A stretch of DNA of 64,000 nucleotides from Sorangium aterium (GTDB lineage Bacteria > Myxococcota_A > Polyangia > Polyangiales > Polyangiaceae), in assembly GCF_028368935.1 (NCBI RefSeq), contig NZ_JAQNDK010000001.1:1178001-1242000 (forward strand), in the 5' to 3' direction. This document shows, one piece after another, positions 32,968 to 41,040 of the stretch; the stretch's first letter is position 1; every line of letters starts with the position of its first letter. The position numbers and the translations under genes are program-made. The notes beneath the pieces were generated by a model that was not told where the DNA came from, made no database searches, and saw only the letters and a list, made by a program, of their open reading frames with translations.

Positions 32968-34503
32968 TCAGGGGACGCTCATCTCGAACGCCACGCTGTA
33001 GTTCGGCTGAGCCTTGCCCGTCGTCGATCCGACGAACGGATCGGAGTCGCGCAGCTGACCCCAGCGGATCGTGCCGCCCGTCATCGACGTCCCGTCGGTC
33101 GTCATCGCATAACCGACCATCACGCCGGACGCGGGGAGGTTCCGCGCGGTGATCTGCACCGAATCGCCGGCGATCTCCACGCCGCTGATCTGGATCCGGG
33201 TGTTGCCGCTCCAGAGCTCGAAGCCGCGGCCCTGCGCCCACTCCGTGAACGCGGTCTGGTGGGGAGACGGCAGCGCGCTGTCCCAGGCGAGCGGCGGCAC
33301 CGGGACATGGAAGTGCACGGTGACGACGTTGCCGCTGCGCTCGACGCGCGTCGGCTGGAGCGGCTGCCAGTCCTTCCCGAGGACGACCTTCTCGAAGTAG
33401 ATCTGGCCGAATTTCTCGCCGAGCTGCTGGTACCCGTTCGCGTTCAGGTGGATGTGATCGTTCGCATACGGGTACTGGTACTTCGGACCCGAGCAGACGA
33501 TATCGCCAGGGTGATCCACGCCGACGCGCCACTGCGCCTGCGTCGACGTCGACCGCGTGCCAGCGTCGGTGTGCACCGAGTTCTGCTGGGACACGAGCAG
33601 GGGGATGCTCCGCGACTGGCCGGTGATCCGGAGGACATCCTGGTTGTAGTCGGACCACAGCTTTGCCAGCTCGTCCCCGTAGGTCGCGCTGCCGGCGTCG
33701 GCCTCGCCGTGCGTGATCACGATGGCGCCGACGCCGTACGTCTTGCCGGCCTCCCTGGCGAGCCGCGCGATGGCCTCCGCCTCGAACAGCGTCGCCGCGT
33801 AGGCGCGGCCCATCGACGTGTCGCCCGAGGCCGTCTGGGTGGCCCCCTTCCGGAGGACGCTCATCGGCTGCCCGCTCTCCCCGACGACGGTGTGCACCGT
33901 GATGTGATCGCCGCCAGCGGCGGCCTCCGCGAGGGACGAGATCTGGTCGGCCATCGCCGTGTGGGGCGTCTCGCCATAGATGTTCTTCGGGTAAGCGCTG
34001 GGGTAGGTCGTCGCGAACGCGCGGATCGGCTCGACGAGCGGCACCAGGGTGAGGGACGTCTTCGCCGCGTCGAAGGGGGGCACGCTCGTGTCCCCGAGGG
34101 ACAGCTTCAGGTTGTGAAAGCGCTGCGTCGTGGTGCGAGGGGGCGTGCCCTCCGCGCCGACCGAGAGGCTCTGTCCCGTACCGACGATGCCGGTCCAGTC
34201 CCAGAGCGGCGCCGGCGGCGCGCCGCCGCCCCCTTCGCCTGCACCGCCGGTGCCCGGCGCGCCCCCGCCCCCTTCGCCTGCACCGCCGGTGCCCGGCGCG
34301 CCGCCGGAGCCGCTCGCGCTGCTCGTCGCGCCCTGACCGCCGGCGCCGCCGGAGCCGCTCGCGCTGCTCGTCGCGCCCTGACCGCCGGCGCCCTGACCGC
34401 CGGCGCCGGAGGACGACCCGTCCGACGAGTCGCATCCGAACGCCGCGAGGAGGAGAGCGAGAGTGCCTGACGAACCAAGGCTCAAGAACGAAGATTGTCG
34501 CAT
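32968..34503 (-). CDS. SGNH/SASA-type carbohydrate esterase lipoprotein
   Basis: 511-residue secreted lipoprotein. Signal peptide with TLALLLAAFGC (lipobox, C24). A Gly/Ser/Ala linker of about 80 residues is built from 13- and 15-residue tandem repeats. The esterase core has WDWTGIVGTGQSLSVGAEG (block I serine in GQSLS), THGEADAGS, and DHIHLNANGYQQLG carrying the catalytic Asp-x-x-His. It resembles sialate O-acetylesterase-like (SASA/DUF303) enzymes and acetylxylan esterases. A C-terminal beta domain follows. The start is ATG 34503 with AAGGAG 5 nt upstream. It probably deacetylates plant or microbial polysaccharide at the cell surface, a fit with the GH43 enzyme at 54922. Confidence 0.82.
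   Translation of the reverse strand: MRQSSFLSLGSSGTLALLLAAFGCDSSDGSSSGAGGQGAGGQGATSSASGSGGAGGQGATSSASGSGGAPGTGGAGEGGGGAPGTGGAGEGGGGAPPAPLWDWTGIVGTGQSLSVGAEGTPPRTTTQRFHNLKLSLGDTSVPPFDAAKTSLTLVPLVEPIRAFATTYPSAYPKNIYGETPHTAMADQISSLAEAAAGGDHITVHTVVGESGQPMSVLRKGATQTASGDTSMGRAYAATLFEAEAIARLAREAGKTYGVGAIVITHGEADAGSATYGDELAKLWSDYNQDVLRITGQSRSIPLLVSQQNSVHTDAGTRSTSTQAQWRVGVDHPGDIVCSGPKYQYPYANDHIHLNANGYQQLGEKFGQIYFEKVVLGKDWQPLQPTRVERSGNVVTVHFHVPVPPLAWDSALPSPHQTAFTEWAQGRGFELWSGNTRIQISGVEIAGDSVQITARNLPASGVMVGYAMTTDGTSMTGGTIRWGQLRDSDPFVGSTTGKAQPNYSVAFEMSVP
34228..34400. repeat. tandem repeats encoding the esterase linker
   Basis: Two in-frame repeat families: a 39-nt unit twice (starting near 34232 and 34271), coding GTGGAGEGGGGAP; and a 45-nt unit twice (34303 and 34348), coding a Gly/Ser/Ala block. 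Both are multiples of three, so slippage changes linker length without a frameshift. Confidence 0.7.
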
Positions 34504-34865
34504 GATGGCTCCTTGCCGCTGCACGAGCGGACCGGGTGATTGCGCGGCCCGGAGCGTCGCTCGTCAGGCCGCGTGGAGGAAACCAGGACCGGCCATACCA
34601 CGGAGGCGCAGAAAAACTGAACCGATTCAGTTGATGGGGACCTCCACCTCGGTCGGAAGCTCCGCCGGGGCGTCGAGCTCGGGGGGCAACCGCCCTCGAG
34701 GGTCGACGGCGCGGCGGCGGGGACCAAGCCAGGCGCTCACCTTCTCCCGCCTCGGCGGCCCGGAGCTGGTGCGCCGGAAGGAGCGCGCCATGTCTGCACG
34801 CCGTGATCGAGGGCTGGCTCGGTGCGACAGTACACATCTCCGAGCACGTGCTACGGTCGCTCCCG
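34504..34865. other. intergenic region with dispersed-repeat relative
   Basis: About 360 nt between divergent genes. At 34637-34657 the sequence GGACCTCCACCTCGGTCGG matches the dispersed GGAACCTCAACCTCGGTG repeat. Downstream, TACGGT at 34852-34857 lies 8 nt before ATG 34866 and may be its -10. No other gene is supported. Confidence 0.45.
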
Positions 34866-37205
34866 ATGCATGCCAATGCAGCGTTGCACGACGCCCTCGC
34901 GGAGTTTTTCGCTCTCTTTTCATCAAGTTTCCTCCAACGAGCGAGCGAAGTCCCCCCGTTCACCGCGAGGCTCGTCGGGACGTCGATCGAAGTGACCCTC
35001 CAGGCAGGCGAGGGCGGGACGACTGTCATCCGCCAGCGAGGCTCCGCCCTCTATCTCCTCGCCGGGCGGCTCTGGGCCGAGGCCCGCGTGAGCGAGGGGC
35101 ACGGCCTCCGCTGCCTGCTGCCGACGCTCACCCCTTACCCCCTCAGCTTCTCCACGCAATGGAACAACTGGCAGAACCTCCAGCAGGCGGCGCTGCCCGC
35201 GGTGGGCCGGATCGCGCTCGCGCTCGATGACGATGCGCACGAAGAGGCGGTCCTCCTCCTCCGGCACGTCCTTGACGTCGACTCCGGCTATTGGCTCGAG
35301 CTCGAGCGCGCCGTGCCGAACGGGCTCCGGAAAGAGGTCCTCGCGAAGCTGTCCGAGCTCGAGGAGCGGACCCGCTCGACCTCCTCGCTCGGCGGCCACC
35401 TGAAAGCGCTCGCGCCTCACGCCGGCAGCAGCGATCCTCGCGAGCGCCTCTTCGTGGCCAAGCACTATCGAAGCACCACGAAGCACCTCTCGAACGACAA
35501 TCACCTCACGTTCATGAAGAACATCCAGCCTGCGCTCGAGGCGTGGCTGAACGAGGGGGACGGCGCCGTCTTCGAGACGGCTGTCGGGATCGCCGAGATG
35601 ATCGGGTACAAGCTGTTCGAGCGCGGCGCTTACGCCGAGGCCGAGCCGTGGCTGTCGGCGGCGCTCGACGCGGGGATCGCAAGCGCCGAGCTGCTCCGCG
35701 CCCGCTGGGAATGCCGGCTCTACCGCGGGGACGAGCGCGCCGCCGCGGAGGACTGGCGCGCGGCCGAGCCGATCGACGACCCGGCGCACGGGCTCTCGCT
35801 CGGCTTCTTTCATCGTGGCGACCGGCAAGATCGAAGGGCGATGGGGCTCGCGCGGGTGGCGCGATCCCTCGGGAAGCTCGCGGGCGGGGAGGACCCCTGC
35901 CGCGATCGCCCGAAGACAAGAAAAGCCAAGGCCATCTCCGAGACAGAGCGTTCGTCGCTCCTCGCGACGGCGCGCGTGCTCGCCGAGGAGGCGGTCGCGC
36001 TCGTCGACGAGCGCGCTCGAGGCGACGAGGCGCGCGCCCGCGCCGGCCAGGGGGTCACGGATCGCGGCTTCGAGGCGCGCATCTTCGCCGCGCGGGCCTT
36101 GGTCCGCGAAGGATCGGGAGACACCGCCGGCGCGCTCGACGATTATCGCCGGGCGCGGACGCTCGCCACCGCCGCCGGGCTCTCCTGGCAAGGCGATCTC
36201 CACGGGGAGGACATCCGGCGCCTCGAGCGCTCAGGCAAGGCGAACGGCGGCGCGATCCCGGAGAGCTTCGACCCCGATTGGTTCCTCGCGAGCGAGCGCA
36301 GCGACGGCGAACGCAGCCGAGCGGCCGCCGTCTGGTGCGCGCAACCCTGGCGGGTGGTCCCCGGCGCTCGCGAGCGCGGCGCGTCGATTTCGATCGCGTT
36401 CGCCCTGGTCAAGGCCATCGTCGATCACTCGGCCGCCCTGTGGAAGCTCGGCGAGGCGGACGGCGTGAAGCTGCCCGATCGGCTCGAGCTCGCGCAGCGG
36501 GCTCGACCGCTCCTCGATCGCTTCGCCGACCGGCGCGACGCCGACCGCCTGGAGAGCGTCCTCGACGACGCGCACGAGATCGCGTTCGATGTCCTGCCCC
36601 GCCATGAAAAGGCCGAGCGCGCCGGCTTCTTCGCCTTCCTGCGAGCGCTCGGCGACGCCGAGGCGATCGACGAGGAGCGGGTCCTCTCCGCGCTCGGCGA
36701 CGACGCGTGGAGCCGCGTGAGGCGGCATCTCGAGGCCAGGCTCGACAGGCTCGACCCGCTGCGCGACGTCTTCGACGCGACGGTCCACGCCGGCGCGCCG
36801 ATGGAGGCGGTCGGCGCGGCGCTCGCCGCCTACCAGCAGCTCTTCCGGAACGATTGGGGATCGTTTGCCACGCCGCGGCCGGCGTGGGTGAAGCTCGCCA
36901 AGCCGCTCGATCGGGCGGACGGCGCGAAGCTCGCCCCGGCGCTGATCGAGCTCATCCGCCGCGAACAATCCGTGCCAGGTCATTACGGCCTGGCGCGCCT
37001 GCCGGCGAAGTCCCTCTGGCCGCTCTTCTACGCATGGCACCCCTCGACCGAGGCATTCCTGCTCGAGGTGCTCGCGCGGAAGCTCGACAATGGAAAGAGC
37101 CTTTCCTCGACGCAACGCAAGACGCGCCACGAATGCCTCTCCTGGTTTGCCGACGAGAAAAAGCTCGCCAAGCTCGGCGCGGCGCTGGCGAGGAGAGGCC
37201 GGTAG
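34866..37205 (+). CDS. large hypothetical helical-repeat protein
   Basis: 779-residue protein with no recognised catalytic domain and no signal peptide. The sequence is rich in Ala, Leu, Arg and Glu. It contains TPR-like helix pairs, for example YAEAEPWLSAALDAGIASAELLRARWECRLYRGDERAAAEDW, and GALDDYRRARTLATAAGL. The N-terminal part (HDALAEFFALFSSSFLQRASEVPPF) and a mid-region LAPHAGSSDPRERLFVAKHYRSTTKHL look like a lineage-specific fold. The start is ATG 34866; GTG 34803 would add 21 residues. Neighbours do not suggest a function. Confidence 0.7.
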   Translation: MHANAALHDALAEFFALFSSSFLQRASEVPPFTARLVGTSIEVTLQAGEGGTTVIRQRGSALYLLAGRLWAEARVSEGHGLRCLLPTLTPYPLSFSTQWNNWQNLQQAALPAVGRIALALDDDAHEEAVLLLRHVLDVDSGYWLELERAVPNGLRKEVLAKLSELEERTRSTSSLGGHLKALAPHAGSSDPRERLFVAKHYRSTTKHLSNDNHLTFMKNIQPALEAWLNEGDGAVFETAVGIAEMIGYKLFERGAYAEAEPWLSAALDAGIASAELLRARWECRLYRGDERAAAEDWRAAEPIDDPAHGLSLGFFHRGDRQDRRAMGLARVARSLGKLAGGEDPCRDRPKTRKAKAISETERSSLLATARVLAEEAVALVDERARGDEARARAGQGVTDRGFEARIFAARALVREGSGDTAGALDDYRRARTLATAAGLSWQGDLHGEDIRRLERSGKANGGAIPESFDPDWFLASERSDGERSRAAAVWCAQPWRVVPGARERGASISIAFALVKAIVDHSAALWKLGEADGVKLPDRLELAQRARPLLDRFADRRDADRLESVLDDAHEIAFDVLPRHEKAERAGFFAFLRALGDAEAIDEERVLSALGDDAWSRVRRHLEARLDRLDPLRDVFDATVHAGAPMEAVGAALAAYQQLFRNDWGSFATPRPAWVKLAKPLDRADGAKLAPALIELIRREQSVPGHYGLARLPAKSLWPLFYAWHPSTEAFLLEVLARKLDNGKSLSSTQRKTRHECLSWFADEKKLAKLGAALARRGR

Positions 37206-37257
37206 CAGCTCGTCAGGGTCGCCTCGAAACCGAAGCATGATCCCTGGGCCCGATCGA

Positions 37258-38913
37258 TCATCTCTGTGTGCGCGCCGGCGCCGGCTTCTCGCCGAGCTTC
37301 TTCTCGAGCGGCGCCCCCTCCGCGCTCTTTTTCTTTTCGATCCAGGCGATCACCGCGTCTCGCCACGAGAGCCCCGTCCCCACGGGCTTCGGATCCTGCG
37401 CCGCGAAGACGGCGCCGTCACCGCCCCCGTACATGAAATCGGTGATGATGACCGTGTAGCGCTTCTTCGGATCCATCGGCTTGCCGCCCACGGACCAGCT
37501 TCCGTTGGGCGCTTTCTTCGCGCCGGACACGATGAACGACTTCGCCTCGAGATCCTCCGCGAGCGACGCGCCGTCGATGGATACCTTCACCAGGCGGTTG
37601 TCGAACGGGAGCACGCTCCAGATCGTCGCGTGCGTGATCGGCCCCCGCGGGATGGTTTGTCGCACGCCGCCTCGGTTCATGATCGCCACGTCGCCGCCCA
37701 GCTCGTGGAGCCAGGCGTCGCTCACGATCTTGCCGACGGCCTCCTCCGGCCCGATCCCCCCCTCCGAATAGCCGATGACCTTCCCGAGCGCGCTGTCGAC
37801 CATCGTTTTCCACGCCGTGACGAGCCGCGCGAGCGGAGGATCCGCTGGGACTTGCGGATCGGTCGCCACGTCGACGATGGAATGGCTGACGGTGACCAGG
37901 CGGGCCTGCGGGGGATTGTCGGGGTTGATGGTGATGGCGACGCGGGCGTACTGGTGCAGGCGCCAGCCGGGGCTGATGACGGGCGTGTCGCCCGCGCGCG
38001 CGTCGATTCTCCTGTGGCAATGGCCCCCTCCGACGAACGCGAGCCGCCACTCCGGGTGTTTCTCCACGATGGGCACGAGGTTGTCGGGGCATTCGTGCGC
38101 GGTCACGACGACGACGTCGGCCGCTCCCTTCTCCCGCGCTTCGTGGATCGCTTTGTCGAGCGAGGCCTCGGTGGGCTCAAACGTGATCCCCTTGAAGCGC
38201 TCGGCCATCGCCGCCTTCAGCGTATCTGCTGCGGCGAGCCCCACGACGCCGATCTTCACGCCCTTGCGCTCGAAGACCTCGTACTGCCGGATGGCGAGCT
38301 CGCCTGCGAGCTTCGCGTCGTCGATCTTCACGTTCGCCGCGAGGTAATGCAATCGCGCGAGGTCACGGAGCTTCGTGAATTGAGGCACGCCGAAATCGAA
38401 CTCGTGATTGCCGAACGCCGAGGCGGCATAACCCATGCGACCCATCGCGCTCGCCATGGACTCGCCGTTGAAATACGTCGAGATGGCGGGGCCGGTGAAA
38501 TTGTCGCCGCCCGAGAGGAGGAGCGTGCGCGGTGAGGTGCAGTCCTCGGGCGCGGCGGGCGTGAGCGCTCCTGCCGCCTCGATGCCCGCGGGAACGGGCC
38601 CTGGGCAATGCCCTTCGTACTTCACGAGCCTCCCGAGCAGCTCGGCCGCGCCTCCGCGGCTCACGCCGTCGTTGGACAGACTCTCGATCCAGCCGTGCTC
38701 GTCCGACGTGTAGAGCAGCGTGACGGTGACGTTGCCCCGCGGCTTCACGGCGAGCGGCGGCGGCGTCTCGCTCGGGGGTGTCGCTGCGCCCGCCTCCGTC
38801 GAGGAACCCGGCGGTTTCGGGGGTGCTGCCGGGCCCCCCTGAGGCTGGGCAGGGCCGCAAGCCAGGGGAAGCAGGACGGTGCACGAGCCAACGAGCAGGG
38901 CAAGCGGGCGCAT
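37258..38913 (-). CDS. 5'-nucleotidase / UDP-sugar hydrolase family lipoprotein
   Basis: 551-residue exported metallophosphoesterase. Lipobox PLAC gives C19, then a Pro-rich linker. The calcineurin-like domain has TSDEHGWIES (D-x-H), LSGGDNFTG (GDN), FGNHEFDFG (GNHE), VVVTAHECPD and VGGGHCHRRI (GHxH), all metal ligands of the UshA family. The C-terminal 5_nucleotid_C domain has GGDVAIMNRGGVRQTIPRG and FMYGGGDGAVF. Cysteines in GHCPGP and EDCTSPR are additions. The start is ATG 38913; TATCGT ends 8 nt upstream, again a very short leader. It probably hydrolyses extracellular nucleotides for phosphate or nucleoside uptake. Confidence 0.9.
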   Translation of the reverse strand: MRPLALLVGSCTVLLPLACGPAQPQGGPAAPPKPPGSSTEAGAATPPSETPPPLAVKPRGNVTVTLLYTSDEHGWIESLSNDGVSRGGAAELLGRLVKYEGHCPGPVPAGIEAAGALTPAAPEDCTSPRTLLLSGGDNFTGPAISTYFNGESMASAMGRMGYAASAFGNHEFDFGVPQFTKLRDLARLHYLAANVKIDDAKLAGELAIRQYEVFERKGVKIGVVGLAAADTLKAAMAERFKGITFEPTEASLDKAIHEAREKGAADVVVVTAHECPDNLVPIVEKHPEWRLAFVGGGHCHRRIDARAGDTPVISPGWRLHQYARVAITINPDNPPQARLVTVSHSIVDVATDPQVPADPPLARLVTAWKTMVDSALGKVIGYSEGGIGPEEAVGKIVSDAWLHELGGDVAIMNRGGVRQTIPRGPITHATIWSVLPFDNRLVKVSIDGASLAEDLEAKSFIVSGAKKAPNGSWSVGGKPMDPKKRYTVIITDFMYGGGDGAVFAAQDPKPVGTGLSWRDAVIAWIEKKKSAEGAPLEKKLGEKPAPARTQR

Positions 38914-38946
38914 GGTCGAGCACGATAGTCCAGGCCGGGCGTCGTC

Positions 38947-39080
38947 GGAACCTCAACCTCGGTGGGCCGGAACCTCAACCTCGGTGGGCGGCGGTGGTGC
39001 CTCAGCCTGGGCAGAGCCGGAACCTCAACCTCGGAACCTCAACCTCGGTGGGCGGCGGTGGTGCCTCAACCTGGGTCGGG
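38947..39080 (+). repeat. cluster of GGAACCTCAACCTCGGTG repeats
   Basis: Four direct copies starting at 38947, 38969, 39019 (truncated) and 39033. They are interleaved with two copies of a second block (GGCGGTGGTGCCTCARCCTGGG) at about 38990-39012 and 39054-39075, so a roughly 64-nt composite has itself duplicated. The same composite recurs at 40982-41040. All copies are in + orientation. The cluster begins 34 nt upstream of the 5'-nucleotidase start and supplies its putative -35 (TTCCGA). Confidence 0.75.
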
Positions 39081-39109
39081 TCTCGGCGCGTCCCAGCGGC
39101 GCGTCGCCG

Positions 39110-39496
39110 TCAACTGTCAGCGCGCGCCGCGGGGAGCGGGCGGCGCCGGCAGCTCACCTCGACGAGGACGTCGCCGGGCGCCTTGAAATAGAACATCACG
39201 CCGCGGCCGTTCTCGCTCACGGGGCCGCTGTCGATGCCGGCCGCGACGATCGCCGCGTGTTTGTCGTACACAGTGGCCACGTCGCCGACGATGAAGCCGA
39301 TGTGGAAGCCCTCCGGATAAGGGCCGTCCGCCTCGCGCCGGCGCTGGAGGACGAGCGTGAAGTCGCCGGGCCCCGTCAGGATGGCGATCGCCGGCGAGTG
39401 CCGGTTGCCGTGGACCTCGAACTGGAAGTGCCGCTCGAAGAACGCGGCCGTTTCGAGGACGTCGGGGACCTGGAGATCGATGTGATTGAGCTGCAT
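39110..39496 (-). CDS. VOC-superfamily (glyoxalase-like) protein
   Basis: 128-residue single-domain VOC protein: MQLNHIDLQVPDVLETAAFFERHFQFEVHG, then AIAILTGPGDFTLVLQRR and the second beta-alpha-beta unit GFHIGFIVGDVATVYDKHAAIVAAGI ... GRGVMFYFKAPGDVLVEVS. The metal-site positions H5 and the Glu in LVEV are present. Lyase, dioxygenase or resistance roles are all possible. The start is ATG 39496 with GGAGG 5 nt upstream. A 16-bp palindrome lies 16 nt before the start. Confidence 0.86.
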   Translation of the reverse strand: MQLNHIDLQVPDVLETAAFFERHFQFEVHGNRHSPAIAILTGPGDFTLVLQRRREADGPYPEGFHIGFIVGDVATVYDKHAAIVAAGIDSGPVSENGRGVMFYFKAPGDVLVEVSCRRRPLPAARADS

Positions 39497-39511
39497 GGGA
39501 GCCTCCACGGA

Positions 39512-39527
39512 GGACGCACGTGCGTCC
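39512..39527. promoter_or_regulatory. perfect 16-bp palindrome upstream of VOC gene
   Basis: GGACGCACGTGCGTCC is a perfect inverted repeat, flanked by CCACGG (39505-39510) and CCGTGG (39533-39538), which extend the symmetry. Its position just upstream of the ribosome site suggests an operator or a 5'-UTR hairpin controlling the VOC gene. Confidence 0.5.
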
Positions 39528-39538
39528 AGGTGCCGTGG

Positions 39539-40046
39539 GACCTCACTCCGTGGTGGAGGGGACATGGGCTCCCGTCATGGGAGTGGCCGGGGCTCGCCTG
39601 AACCGGCCTACCTCTTTCGGCGAGGGAGAAGATAGCGAAGCGATCGCGACCTGGCAACGTCCCGCGAGACGTCGACGCGCCGGCGTGGCGGTCGAGGGGG
39701 GGGCGCTGCGCGCGCTCGGCGAGGCGAGGGGGTGGGCAAGCCGGCTCGGCGCGCGGTCGTTGCCGGGCGGGCGGCGCAGAGAGCGGGGAGCGGCGGTGCT
39801 AGCGCGGCGGGCATGGCGACCCCGATCGACCATCGATGGCGCCTCGCATCCCGCCCCGCGAGGCTCGTCGCGGAGGCGACCTTTCGCTGGGTCGAGGAGC
39901 GGGCTCCGGCCATCAGCGCCGAGGGACAGCCTCCAGGAGGGGCGTTCCGCTGCCAACGTACGCGCCGGCACTCCGCATCAGCGGTGTTTTCAAGGAGCAT
40001 CAGCGGCACACCTCGGCTGGCGCAGACGTCGCAAGCGGGAGCAGCC
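39539..40046. other. intergenic region
   Basis: About 500 nt with several overlapping open frames on both strands but no family match and no consistent coding signal. A hairpin CTCCC-GTCAT-GGGAG lies near 39568-39582. I see nothing else. Confidence 0.4.
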
Positions 40047-40358
40047 ATGAGCGGCAAGCGTTTGATCGCCAGTTTTGCCTTGCTCTCGCTCTCATCCTGC
40101 GTAGGTGATTTGAGCGAGAACGCGGCCGACGAGACGAGCGAGGAGCCGAGCTGTGCAACTGCAAGCGAGGGAGCGGACGAGGCCAAGCCGCGAGATACGT
40201 TCGAGCTTACCCTGTGCATTGCCATCGCCGCGGACAGGGTGGCGGTCAAGGAGGCATTCTGTCGCTCGCTCACGGAAAGTGACCAACGGGGACGTTGCTG
40301 GTCGCATCGCTTCGACAGGCCCATCAAGTGGATCAACTGGTGCATCTACGAATTTTAG
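40047..40358 (+). CDS. small cysteine-rich lipoprotein
   Basis: 103-residue putative lipoprotein: MSGKRLIASFALLSLSSC with lipobox C18, then an acidic spacer and a conserved-looking C-terminal module (FELTLCIAIAADRVAVKEAFCRSL and RGRCWSHRFDRPIKWINWCIYEF) with regular Cys and Trp. The four or more cysteines outside the lipobox suggest disulfides in the periplasm or outside. GC3 and GC are lower than those of neighbours, so it may be acquired or fast-evolving. GGGAG precedes the start. A second ORF follows after 13 nt. Confidence 0.6.
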   Translation: MSGKRLIASFALLSLSSCVGDLSENAADETSEEPSCATASEGADEAKPRDTFELTLCIAIAADRVAVKEAFCRSLTESDQRGRCWSHRFDRPIKWINWCIYEF

Positions 40359-40371
40359 CTACCCTGCGTGG

Positions 40372-40797
40372 GTGGCTCGACAAAAATACAAGGTCATAGC
40401 CGTTCGTCGGTATAGCGTCGAAGGTGAATCAGGCCGGGAGATCGTTCTAAAGATCGGCGAACCAATACAGCCGGCCTCACCCAGCGGCTCGTGGACGTGC
40501 CCTGTTTTTCTTGATGGGCTGGAGCCAGACATCCAGTATGCCGAAGGGGTCGACGCCGTCCAGGCAATCCAGAGTGCCATGCGGCATGCGCGACACGCGC
40601 TAGACAATTGCGGGCTGCCGATCACATGGCTGGGTCAGGAGCCCGGAGACATCGGGCTGCCGCTTCCTATAGATGGTCCGTTTGGGCTCTGGTTTCAGCG
40701 CAGACTCGAAAAGCTCGTAGATGATGAAACCGAGCGCGTGGGCGAGATCGTGGCTGCGGTTCTCAAGGAGCGCGCACGGAGGAAGCGCGGGCCTTGA
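40372..40797 (+). CDS. hypothetical protein paired with the lipoprotein
   Basis: 141-residue protein, GTG start at 40372, 13 nt after the lipoprotein stop. It contains YKVIAVRRYSVEGESGREIVLKIGEPIQPASPSGSWTCPVFLDGL, then GVDAVQAIQSAMRHARHAL, and ends in a basic helix. It may belong to a DUF6968-like group of small cytosolic proteins, but I am not sure. An open frame extends upstream to 40153 through the lipoprotein gene in another frame and is judged spurious. No signal peptide. The pair resembles a secreted product with a cytosolic partner. Confidence 0.55.
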   Translation: MARQKYKVIAVRRYSVEGESGREIVLKIGEPIQPASPSGSWTCPVFLDGLEPDIQYAEGVDAVQAIQSAMRHARHALDNCGLPITWLGQEPGDIGLPLPIDGPFGLWFQRRLEKLVDDETERVGEIVAAVLKERARRKRGP

Positions 40798-40847
40798 GGC
40801 TCGATCGGTCTGGTGCTCCCCCGCTTCCGCGGACACCCCGACGGCAC

Positions 40848-41000
40848 CAGGAGGTAGGGATAGGACGGAGAAGGCGGAGGGCGTTCACGTCCAAGTTCAA
40901 GGCGGAGGCGGTACGGCTGGCGAAGGCGGGCGACCGGAGCATCGGACACGTGGCGAAGGACCTCGACCCGACCGAGGTGGCGGAACCTCAACCCCGGTGA
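40848..41000 (+). pseudogene. IS3-family transposase OrfA remnant
   Basis: Reads RRRRRAFTSKFKAEAVRLAK, then AGDRSIGHVAKDLDPTE, the N-terminal helix-turn-helix start of IS3-family OrfA, and then switches abruptly to VAEPQPR and stops. In intact copies the DLxxTE sequence continues into the second helix. The switch point is the start of the dispersed repeat (CCGACCGAGGTGGCGG then AACCTCAACC). Only about 37 transposase residues remain; there is no OrfB and no clear terminal inverted repeat. Confidence 0.7.
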
Positions 41001-41040
41001 GTGACGGCGGTGGCGGCGGTGGCTCCACCTGGGTCGGGCC
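40982..41040 (+). repeat. dispersed repeat copy abutting IS3 remnant
   Basis: GGAACCTCAACCCCGGTGAG followed by a GGCGGTGG-rich stretch and CCACCTGGGTCGGG, the same order of blocks as at 38947-39080, in the same orientation. Confidence 0.65.

Noticed and set aside
38947-39080. CRISPR-like array
   Set aside because: Repeats of 16-21 nt are directly adjacent or separated by other repeated blocks; there are no unique spacers and no cas genes.
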